Below, in pieces: positions 1 through 6,174 of a stretch of 58,332 nucleotides of DNA. The notes beneath the pieces are model-generated. The model saw only the letters and a list, made by a program, of their open reading frames with translations. It made no database searches and was not told the origin of the DNA. The position numbers and the translations under genes are program-made. The stretch is from assembly GCA_044464485.1 (NCBI GenBank), contig JBIQLG010000015.1:1-58332 (forward strand), read 5' to 3'. The stretch comes from Terrimesophilobacter sp044464485. Lineage in GTDB: Bacteria > Actinomycetota > Actinomycetes > Actinomycetales > Microbacteriaceae. The stretch's first letter is position 1. Each line of letters starts with the position of its first letter.

Positions 1-263
1 AGGGTTGCTTCGAGCCCGAGGCGGTGTGCCACGCGGGGAGCGAACAATCCGGCCAGCGCAAACATTATCGGCGGAAGCATTCCAATAACCCCGAGCCCGA
101 GGGGGCTCAACGGAACATCGCGCGACACCTGGTCGACTATGGGGGAAAGGGAGGTCGCTGCGGTGCGAAGGTTGGCGCTCACTAGGACTATTCCCACGAG
201 GGCGAACGTTCGCCCTGCCCACAGTGGAAGCAAAGAAGAGCCAGTGCGCGCGGGCACCGTCAC
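1..263 (-). CDS. MFS transporter, N-terminal part (runs off the left edge)
   Basis: The minus strand encodes about 87 residues, beginning at a GTG that overlaps the ribF stop (GTGA, 4 nt). The protein reads VTVPARTGSSLLPLW, then a first hydrophobic segment (FALVGIVLVSANLRTA), a charged loop (SPIVDQVSRDVPL) and a second membrane segment (LGVIGMLPPIMFALAGLFAP) followed by RVAHRLGL. The LRTA...SP...GLGVIGMLPP pattern resembles the start of MFS exporters of the CynX/NimT (cyanate/nitroimidazole transporter-like) group. That group assignment is from memory, and the substrate cannot be inferred. The overlap implies translational coupling to ribF. The gene is cut by the window edge, so it is partial here and not necessarily broken. 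Confidence 0.7.
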   Translation of the reverse strand, partial: MTVPARTGSSLLPLWAGRTFALVGIVLVSANLRTAATSLSPIVDQVSRDVPLSPLGLGVIGMLPPIMFALAGLFAPRVAHRLGLEAT

Positions 264-1222
264 TCGTCGCTCGCGTTGCGATCCGGCAGCAACTCTCGCA
301 CGCGTCGGGTATCAGCGGTGATTCCCGCCACAAGTGCCGGCAGGTCATCGAATCGCACCATCTCGCGAAGGCGTTCCACGAAGTGAAGCTCGAGAAGCTT
401 GCCGTACAGGTCCAGATCAACCGAATTCGCGCCGGCACCCAGCAAGTGCGCCTCTACCTGGCGCGCTGCGACACCGTCGAAGGTTGGGTTGTTTCCGATG
501 GAAACCGCGGCACGGAATCGTTGACCGTCGACGACCGCCCACGCCGCGTACACGCCGTCTGCCGGGACGTATCCTTCCGCGTCGGGCGCAAGATTAGCGG
601 TGGGGAAGCCGAGCGCTCTTCCGCGCTGCGCTCCCTTCACGACACGCGCGCGAACGACGGGCTCGCGCCCCAAAACTCTGGTGGCCGTGCGGATATCGCC
701 CGCACTCAGGAGTTCCCGCACCCAGGTGGAGGAAATCCTTCGACCCTCGTATTCCGCGGTGGGCAGCACGTCGACACTGAACCCGAGCTCGGGGCCAAGT
801 TCCTTCAGCAGTGAAACGTCACCAGCACCGCGACTCCCGAATCGGAAATCCCCGCCGACCATCACGCGACGCGCGTGCAGCGTCTTCACCAGCATCTCCG
901 TAACGAAATCCCGCGGAGTGATCTGGCTGAAGGCGCGCGTGAACGGAAGCATGACGGTGCAGTCCACGCCGCTGGCGCCGAGGAGCGCCAAGCGTTGGCG
1001 ATTGCTCACCAATTCGATGGGGCACTTCTCCGGCGCCAACACGCCCAGGGGGTTGCGATCGAACGTCAATATGGCCGACACGAGCGACGATTCACGCGCT
1101 GCCTCGCGAAGACGCTCGATGATGCGCAGGTGGCCCTGATGCACTCCGTCAAATTTTCCGATCGTGACTGCGGAGGGGCCGAAGTCTGCGGGGACGTCAT
1201 CGAGCGATTCGTAAATCTCCAT
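260..1222 (-). CDS. ribF: Bifunctional riboflavin kinase / FAD synthetase
   Basis: This 320-residue cytosolic enzyme phosphorylates riboflavin to FMN and adenylylates FMN to FAD. The N-terminal nucleotidyltransferase domain carries the HxGH-type motif in GKFDGVHQGH (residues 22-31) and the ISSTWVRELL segment near 164. The C-terminal riboflavin kinase domain carries GFPTANL (about 205) and the NNPTF motif. Length is usual for the family. It starts with ATG one base after the stop of the upstream membrane-protein gene and overlaps the downstream MFS start by 4 nt. It therefore sits at the end of a run of closely spaced genes that begins at truB, and the truB-to-ribF proximity is typical of bacteria. 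Confidence 0.95.
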   Translation of the reverse strand: MEIYESLDDVPADFGPSAVTIGKFDGVHQGHLRIIERLREAARESSLVSAILTFDRNPLGVLAPEKCPIELVSNRQRLALLGASGVDCTVMLPFTRAFSQITPRDFVTEMLVKTLHARRVMVGGDFRFGSRGAGDVSLLKELGPELGFSVDVLPTAEYEGRRISSTWVRELLSAGDIRTATRVLGREPVVRARVVKGAQRGRALGFPTANLAPDAEGYVPADGVYAAWAVVDGQRFRAAVSIGNNPTFDGVAARQVEAHLLGAGANSVDLDLYGKLLELHFVERLREMVRFDDLPALVAGITADTRRVRELLPDRNASDE

Positions 1223-1223
1223 G

Positions 1224-1661
1224 TCAGCGCACTCCCCCGCGTCGTGTGCGCGAGCGGCTCGCCAGCCACATCATTCCGAGCACGGGAAGCACTAGGGGCA
1301 CGAACAGATATCCTCGGCCGAACACGGACCACACGGTGTCGCTGGGGAACAACTGCCCGTCGAGAATACTCAGGAAGCCTACGACAAGCACGCCGACAAG
1401 CTCGAAGCTGATCGTGACCCACGCGACTGCGTACCATTTCTGGCCACTCTTGAACAGCGCGACAGTCGCCACGATATAGACGAGCGCGGAAAGCGCCGAG
1501 AGAAGGTACGCCAACGGCGCGTGATCGAATTTGGTGACAATTTGCACAAACGACCGCCCGGTAGCGGCGAGCGCGAGCACACCGTAGACGGCAATGAGCA
1601 CTCCGCCGATGCCACGCGAACGCGCGGGAGACGGAGTGGAATCGGAAATGGGAGATTGCAT
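1224..1661 (-). CDS. Small four-helix membrane protein
   Basis: The gene encodes 145 residues from an ATG at 1661. A longer upstream reading is low-complexity and overlaps the neighbouring gene, so I rejected it. After a short polar N-terminus (MQSPISDSTPSPARSRG) there are four hydrophobic segments: GGVLIAVYGVLALAATG, LAYLLSALSALVYIVATVAL, WYAVAWVTISFELVGVLVVG and GYLFVPLVLPVLGMMWLA. The C-terminus is basic (SRTRRGGVR). It lies 1 nt upstream of ribF, so the two are probably co-transcribed. I recognise it only as a conserved actinobacterial membrane protein of unknown function that accompanies truB-ribF. Confidence 0.75.
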   Translation of the reverse strand: MQSPISDSTPSPARSRGIGGVLIAVYGVLALAATGRSFVQIVTKFDHAPLAYLLSALSALVYIVATVALFKSGQKWYAVAWVTISFELVGVLVVGFLSILDGQLFPSDTVWSVFGRGYLFVPLVLPVLGMMWLASRSRTRRGGVR

Positions 1662-1704
1662 CGGTTCAAGATTAGGTGATGAACGGCATGCGCTTTGTCG
1701 CCCA

Positions 1705-2073
1705 CTAGGCGATCTGCACGCTCCAGATGTACCACATGCGATACAGCATGATGGCCACCGCGAGGCCGGCAACGCCAAGAATAAGCGTGCTCCATCTGGT
1801 GCGCTCGATGAGCGCCCAGAATCCCGCGAGGGGAACAAGAACTATCGCCGAGATGAGATAGGTATAGAACTCGAGCGGACTACCCGTGGGAGTGTTGCCA
1901 AAGGCCGGAGCCGCGACGGACATCACCAGCTGGGCGAGAAGAATCACTTCGACGATGACCATCGCGCCAAGGGTGTAATCATTTGGAAGCTGCTTGAATG
2001 CGCCGAAGCCCAGGCAAACAATGCCAGCAAGGACGGCAATCGCCATCGACAGCCAACTGAACCACTCGATCAT
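1705..2073 (-). CDS. Small membrane protein of unknown function
   Basis: This 122-residue integral membrane protein has about four hydrophobic spans: WLSMAIAVLAGIVCLGF, MVIVEVILLAQLVMSVA, FYTYLISAIVLVPLAGFWAL and LILGVAGLAVAIMLYRMWYI. Its start codon overlaps the truB stop (ATGA), which indicates translational coupling. It precedes the other small membrane protein by 43 nt. The pair between truB and ribF looks like a conserved two-gene membrane unit. No catalytic motif is visible and I assign no function. Confidence 0.75.
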   Translation of the reverse strand: MIEWFSWLSMAIAVLAGIVCLGFGAFKQLPNDYTLGAMVIVEVILLAQLVMSVAAPAFGNTPTGSPLEFYTYLISAIVLVPLAGFWALIERTRWSTLILGVAGLAVAIMLYRMWYIWSVQIA

Positions 2074-2993
2074 GACAGCGCATCCTCCGGAAAATTGATC
2101 AGGGCCTTTGCCGAGCGGCCATCGACCCTTACGAGTCCGACGAGACGGCCATCCGGCGCGATCGCCGCGACCGGGTCAGCAGCGTCGCGGTACCCCGCCG
2201 CAACCGGCTCGGGGTCGAGAGAGAGTCGCTTTCCGTGCGAAAGATCCACGGCCTGCTGCGGTGTGAGGTTCAGCACGGCAAACAAAGATCGGGCAACCTC
2301 CGCAGGCGCGACGAGCTGCGTCGAGGGACGGAGTTCATCGAGTCCGGATGCGTCCGCCACACTGAACGGCCCCACGCGGGTCCGTCGGAGGGACGTGAGA
2401 TGCCCACCGACGCCGAGCGAGCTGCCCAGATCTCTGGCAAGGGCGCGCACATAGGTGCCGGTCGAACACTCGACGCGCACGTCGACATCCAGAAAGTCGG
2501 CGCGTCGCATCGCGAGAATCTCGAACGCCGCGATCGTCACGTCGCGCGCAGAGAGTTCGACGGTTTCGCCCGCGCGAGCGCGCGCGTACGCCCGCTTGCC
2601 GTCGACTTTGATGGCGCTCACGGTCGAGGGAACCTGCACAATGTTGCCCGTTAATGCGCGGACTGCGCTGGCGAGCCGATCTGCGGTGACGGCGTCGAGA
2701 AGTCGCGTGTCAGCACGAGTCTCGACCGCACTGTCTGCGTCGTCCGTCGGGGTAGATGCGCCCAGCCGAATTGTCGCGAGGTATTCCTTGTCGAGGCCGA
2801 CCAGATACGTCAGGAGCCGTGTCGCACCGTTGATCCCCAGAACAAGCAGGCCAGTCGCCATCGGATCGAGCGTGCCGGCGTGGCCGACCCTGCGCGTTCC
2901 GGCAATCCGTCGAGTGCGTGAGACTACGTCGTGACTCGTCATACCCGGGGGCTTGTCAACCAGAAGGATGCCGCTTCGCACCGGAGTATCCAT
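2070..2993 (-). CDS. truB: tRNA pseudouridine(55) synthase
   Basis: TruB isomerises U55 in the T-loop of tRNAs. The protein shows the family's PPGMTSHDVV segment and the catalytic-aspartate motif RRVGHAGTLDPMATGLL (Asp in the GTLD element). KEYLATIRLG and TGTYVRALARDLG follow. Length (about 307 aa) is normal. The reading frame begins GTG-GTG-ATG. I chose the ATG at 2993, but a -10-like TAGCCT box at 3003-3008 lies 6 nt before the GTG at 2996, so a leaderless GTG start is equally possible. It is divergent from the ketopantoate-reductase-like gene and heads the run through the two small membrane proteins to ribF. Confidence 0.93.
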   Translation of the reverse strand: MDTPVRSGILLVDKPPGMTSHDVVSRTRRIAGTRRVGHAGTLDPMATGLLVLGINGATRLLTYLVGLDKEYLATIRLGASTPTDDADSAVETRADTRLLDAVTADRLASAVRALTGNIVQVPSTVSAIKVDGKRAYARARAGETVELSARDVTIAAFEILAMRRADFLDVDVRVECSTGTYVRALARDLGSSLGVGGHLTSLRRTRVGPFSVADASGLDELRPSTQLVAPAEVARSLFAVLNLTPQQAVDLSHGKRLSLDPEPVAAGYRDAADPVAAIAPDGRLVGLVRVDGRSAKALINFPEDALS

Positions 2994-3028
2994 CACCACA
3001 CGAGGCTACCAATCTCAGGAACGCCCCG

Positions 3029-3034
3029 TAGTAT
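3029..3034 (+). promoter_or_regulatory. -10 box, leaderless start of panE-like gene
   Basis: TAGTAT ends 7 nt before the ATG at 3042, so transcription should begin at or next to the start codon. No -35 was recognised. Confidence 0.4.
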
Positions 3035-3041
3035 TCGAGGC

Positions 3042-4046
3042 ATGAAAGTAGCTGTCATCGGCGCGGGGGCCGTGGGTGGCGCAATTGCAGCTGTTCTTCA
3101 CCGTGGTGGCCACGACGTGGAAGTGACTGCGCGCGGTTCTCACCTTGAGGCTATTCGTTCAGCGGGACTCCGGCTGACCGGCGCCTGGGGCGAACACACG
3201 GCCGCCGTGATTGCCAACCCCGCGCTGACTCGAGCTCCCGAGCTCGCGATCGTCGCGACTAAGGCAATGGATGCCGAAACTGCGCTACGCGACAATTCTC
3301 AATGGCTTGCCGGAATTCCCGTCGTCGTGGTTCAGAACGGAATAACGGCGCTCGACACCGCGCACGCCGTACTCCCGAAGAACGACCTGATCGGTGCGCT
3401 TGCGCTCTTCGCGGCGTCGTTCCTCGAGCCCGGACACGTCGCCATCACCACTGCGGGAACCACGTACCTCGGTGGCGCCGCGCACGGCAGGAATGACTCC
3501 ACGATTCCTGTGGAATACGTGACCGCAACGCTCTCCGAAGTCATGCCCATCAACGTGACTCATAATTTTTCCGGTGCCCAGTGGACGAAGCTCATAGTGA
3601 ATCAAATCAACGCGCTGCCGGCGATCACCGGGCTGAGTGCGCAGGAGACGATCACGGACAGGACCTTGCGTCGCGTGCTCACCCGCAGCATGCAGGAAGC
3701 GGTACGGGTCGCGGTGCGCTCCGGAATTCGATTCGAAAAAATGCAGGGTCTTTCCCATCGCGCACTTCGCGCATTTAGCCGCCTGCCGTTTGTCCTCGCC
3801 CAGGCACTGCCCCTGTTCATGAAATCGCGAATGGGCAGCATCCCTAATCCCGGTTCAACGCTTCAAAGCATTCGTCGGGGACAAAAGACCGAAATCGACT
3901 ACTTGAACGGTGCGATAGTGAGCACCGCGAAACGTCACGGTTCCGAGGCACCCGTCAATGCGGCGCTGGTGGAGCTGGTGCACGAGGTGGAGTCGACCGG
4001 AGAGTTTTTCACCGTTGACCAGGTTGTCGCACGCGTCACTCAGTGA
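3042..4046 (+). CDS. 2-dehydropantoate 2-reductase family (ketopantoate reductase-like)
   Basis: The gene encodes 334 residues and belongs to the ApbA/PanE family, which reduces 2-dehydropantoate to pantoate with NADPH in CoA synthesis. It begins with a Rossmann GxGxxG fingerprint (MKVAVIGAGAVGGAIAAVL). VVVQNGI follows, and the C-terminal helical domain includes the conserved catalytic-lysine segment WTKLIVNQINALPAI. The ATG at 3042 was chosen because the upstream extension is not protein-like and a -10 box sits 7 nt before it. It may be true PanE or one of the PanE-like paralogues common in actinobacteria, so no gene symbol is given. It is convergent with the uridine-kinase-like gene, with 30 nt between the stops. 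Confidence 0.85.
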   Translation: MKVAVIGAGAVGGAIAAVLHRGGHDVEVTARGSHLEAIRSAGLRLTGAWGEHTAAVIANPALTRAPELAIVATKAMDAETALRDNSQWLAGIPVVVVQNGITALDTAHAVLPKNDLIGALALFAASFLEPGHVAITTAGTTYLGGAAHGRNDSTIPVEYVTATLSEVMPINVTHNFSGAQWTKLIVNQINALPAITGLSAQETITDRTLRRVLTRSMQEAVRVAVRSGIRFEKMQGLSHRALRAFSRLPFVLAQALPLFMKSRMGSIPNPGSTLQSIRRGQKTEIDYLNGAIVSTAKRHGSEAPVNAALVELVHEVESTGEFFTVDQVVARVTQ

Positions 4047-4076
4047 AGGTGAGAGCTGCGGCGATCGTGACCGTGC

Positions 4077-4712
4077 TCAGCAGGAGTCCGCGAAGACCCG
4101 CACGGGATTCTCCGGGTCCGTGTTGTCGATGATGGCGCTCGCCGCCTCAGCAGGGTTTGTTTTTGCCAAGTATGCGGCGTCTGCCGCCCGCAAGCGCGCG
4201 TCGTCCGGGTCATCAGAGCCTGACTCCGGCGTGGAGAGCCACACGGAATAGTTCCACAACCCTGCCAGTTCTTTACGATGCAGGAACACGCCATCCACGA
4301 TGAGGATGGCATCCGCGCCCGCCGACATCCACTTTGGCTGAAATACCGGCTGATCACGCACCGCATCGAAACCGGTGAGCACGAAACCCGTACTTCCCGC
4401 GGTGTGAAACGGATCGACCAGCACCCGTCGAAAGAGCGAATAGTCGTATGCGTCCCGAAAATACGCCGTACCACCCTGGGCACTCGACCGTTCGCGCACT
4501 GCCCGCGGATGAAAAAAATCGTCGATGTGAGCCCGGAACACCTTGAAGCCATCAGACTGCAGCGACTGCGCAAGGTCATCGGCAAACAAACTCTGACCCG
4601 CGTCAAAGCGACCATCGACCGCCACCATTGTGCGACCGTGCGGGTCATTGTGCAGGAGTTCACGTTCCAACGACTCCATGACCTGTTTCGCCTGTGCTGT
4701 GCGTGGAGTCAT
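4077..4712 (-). CDS. Uridine kinase-like P-loop protein with altered Walker A
   Basis: This 211-residue protein has the layout of actinobacterial uridine-kinase/phosphoribulokinase-like NTPases. A beta strand and loop read MVAVDGRFDAGQS (29-41), followed by FADDLAQSL. HIDDFFHPRAVRE is a typical nucleoside-kinase substrate loop, and YDYSLFRRVLVDPF and ILIVDGVFLHRKEL follow. The Walker A lysine expected in GxxxxGK[ST] is Gln40 (GRFDAGQS), so ordinary ATP hydrolysis is doubtful. The ATG start lies 6 nt after a TACTCT -10 box that it shares with mutY. It could be an active divergent kinase, a nucleotide sensor or a decaying paralogue. Confidence 0.7.
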   Translation of the reverse strand: MTPRTAQAKQVMESLERELLHNDPHGRTMVAVDGRFDAGQSLFADDLAQSLQSDGFKVFRAHIDDFFHPRAVRERSSAQGGTAYFRDAYDYSLFRRVLVDPFHTAGSTGFVLTGFDAVRDQPVFQPKWMSAGADAILIVDGVFLHRKELAGLWNYSVWLSTPESGSDDPDDARLRAADAAYLAKTNPAEAASAIIDNTDPENPVRVFADSC

Positions 4713-4717
4713 ATGCC

Positions 4718-4724
4718 TAGAGTA
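4718..4724. promoter_or_regulatory. Overlapping bidirectional -10 element between the uridine-kinase-like gene and mutY
   Basis: The 7-bp sequence TAGAGTA reads TAGAGT on the plus strand (4718-4723), ending 6 nt before the mutY GTG at 4730. On the minus strand it reads TACTCT (4724-4719), ending 6 nt before the kinase ATG at 4712. The start codons are 18 bp apart, so both mRNAs would be leaderless and would share one melted region. Confidence 0.5.
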
Positions 4725-4729
4725 GTGCG

Positions 4730-5617
4730 GTGAGGGAAAGCGCGTACGGGGCCATCGCCATCGCGGTTGCCGGATGGTATCGAATCCACGCGCGAGAACT
4801 TCCGTGGCGCGCGAACGGTTTTGGCGCGTGGGGCATTCTGGTCAGCGAAGTTATGCTCCAACAAACCCCGGTTTCGCGCGTGATCGGCCCGCTGGAAGCG
4901 TGGCTGAGCCGCTGGCCCACTCCAGCCGACCTCGCTGCAGTTCCTGCCGGTGAAGCCGTGCGAGCATGGGGCAGACTGGGATACCCGCGACGAGCGTTAC
5001 GACTCCACGCGTGCGCGTGCGCCCTCGTCGAACGTCACGACGGTCACGTTCCACAGCGACTGGACGACCTTCTCGCGCTGCCGGGTGTCGGCGAATACAC
5101 CGCGCGTGCCGTCGCGGTATTCGCGTTCGCAGCACGTCACCCCGTGGTCGACACGAACGTGCGTCGCGTGGTGGCGCGGGCCATTCACGGCAACGGTCAT
5201 CCGGCGCCGCCATCGACGAAACGAGACCTCGCAGACGTCGAAAACCTCCTGCCGTCCCATGCGCGCGAAGCGCAGCAGGTGAGCGCTGCGCTCATGGAGC
5301 TTGGCGCACTCGTGTGCTCGGCGGCATCACCGAAATGCGAAGTATGCCCACTGGCAGAACTGTGCGCATGGCGGGCTCGCGGCTACCCCGATTATCGCGG
5401 GCCGGTGCGGAGCCCGCAGGCAGCGTACAAGGGCTCCGACCGGTACGTGCGCGGCCTCATTCTCGCGGAGCTGCGCGCCAGCGAAATTCCCGTACCTGCC
5501 AGCGTCATCGCTCGGGTGTGGCAGGACGCACCCCAGCGCCAGCGCGCACTCGACAGTCTCGTCGCGGACGGCCTCGCGCATGTGATTGAGGGCGGCGGGT
5601 ACACGCTGCCCGAGTGA
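4730..5617 (+). CDS. mutY: A/G-specific adenine glycosylase MutY
   Basis: MutY removes adenine mispaired with 8-oxoguanine in base-excision repair. The 295-residue protein shows the catalytic Glu40 in SEVMLQQTPV and a helix-hairpin-helix at LPGVGEYTA (117-125). Asp141 lies in VDTNVRR. The [4Fe-4S] cluster has ligands Cys196, Cys203, Cys206 and Cys212 (C-x6-C-x2-C-x5-C). It is the short actinobacterial form: after the cluster only about 80 residues remain, so the C-terminal NUDIX-like domain of E. coli MutY (350 aa) is largely missing. The start is a GTG directly after a -10 box. It faces rbfA, and the two stop codons abut with no base between them. Confidence 0.93.
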   Translation: MRESAYGAIAIAVAGWYRIHARELPWRANGFGAWGILVSEVMLQQTPVSRVIGPLEAWLSRWPTPADLAAVPAGEAVRAWGRLGYPRRALRLHACACALVERHDGHVPQRLDDLLALPGVGEYTARAVAVFAFAARHPVVDTNVRRVVARAIHGNGHPAPPSTKRDLADVENLLPSHAREAQQVSAALMELGALVCSAASPKCEVCPLAELCAWRARGYPDYRGPVRSPQAAYKGSDRYVRGLILAELRASEIPVPASVIARVWQDAPQRQRALDSLVADGLAHVIEGGGYTLPE

Positions 5618-6091
5618 TTAGTCGTCGGACCCGTCGAATTCGTCGCCGTCGTCGTCCTGGGCCGCCAGTTGCTCCCGCGGCTTCACATAAGGGTCGGAAT
5701 CGCCCGCGTACTTCGCTGACGCCGCAAGCGTCGAAACCTCGGCATCGCGATTGCGCGCCTCCGCGAGCAGATCCTCGATGAGTTTGGCGTTTTCCGGGAT
5801 GCCGTCCGCAATGAACTCAAGACTCGGCGTCAGTCGAGCTGTGATGTTGCGCCCGACTTCCGAGCGCAGCATGCCCGTCGCCGATTTGAGCGCCGCCGCG
5901 GAGTTCACGCGCTCCTCATCCGTGCCGTACACGGTGTAGAAGACGCTCGCGTGCTGGAGATCGCCCGTGACCTGCACGTCGGTGATCGTGACGAAACCGA
6001 GCCGCGGATCCTTGATCCCCTTCTCGAGCCGCTTCGCCACGATCACCTTGATGCGATCGGCGAGCTTGCGCGCTCTCGCCGGATCTGCCAT
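5618..6091 (-). CDS. rbfA: 30S ribosome-binding factor A
   Basis: RbfA binds the 30S subunit during 16S rRNA 5' end maturation and cold adaptation. The 157-residue protein has the KH-like core from MADPARARKLADRIKVIVAKRLE through DPRLGFVTITDVQVTGDLQHASVFYTVYG to LRSEVGRNI, LEFIADG and IEDLLAEARN. The C-terminal 50 residues are acidic and probably disordered, ending QDDDGDEFDGSDD. It follows infB by 83 nt in the usual infB-rbfA order. Its TAA stop (5618-5620) directly adjoins the mutY stop on the other strand, so transcription termination must be encoded inside one or both genes. Confidence 0.93.
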   Translation of the reverse strand: MADPARARKLADRIKVIVAKRLEKGIKDPRLGFVTITDVQVTGDLQHASVFYTVYGTDEERVNSAAALKSATGMLRSEVGRNITARLTPSLEFIADGIPENAKLIEDLLAEARNRDAEVSTLAASAKYAGDSDPYVKPREQLAAQDDDGDEFDGSDD

Positions 6092-6174
6092 TTTTCTCTC
6101 CCTTTGCCGTTGGTTTCATACGCCGCTGCGCGACTGCCCTTCAAGAGCCTCAGGGCGGCGCTCAACCAGCGGAG

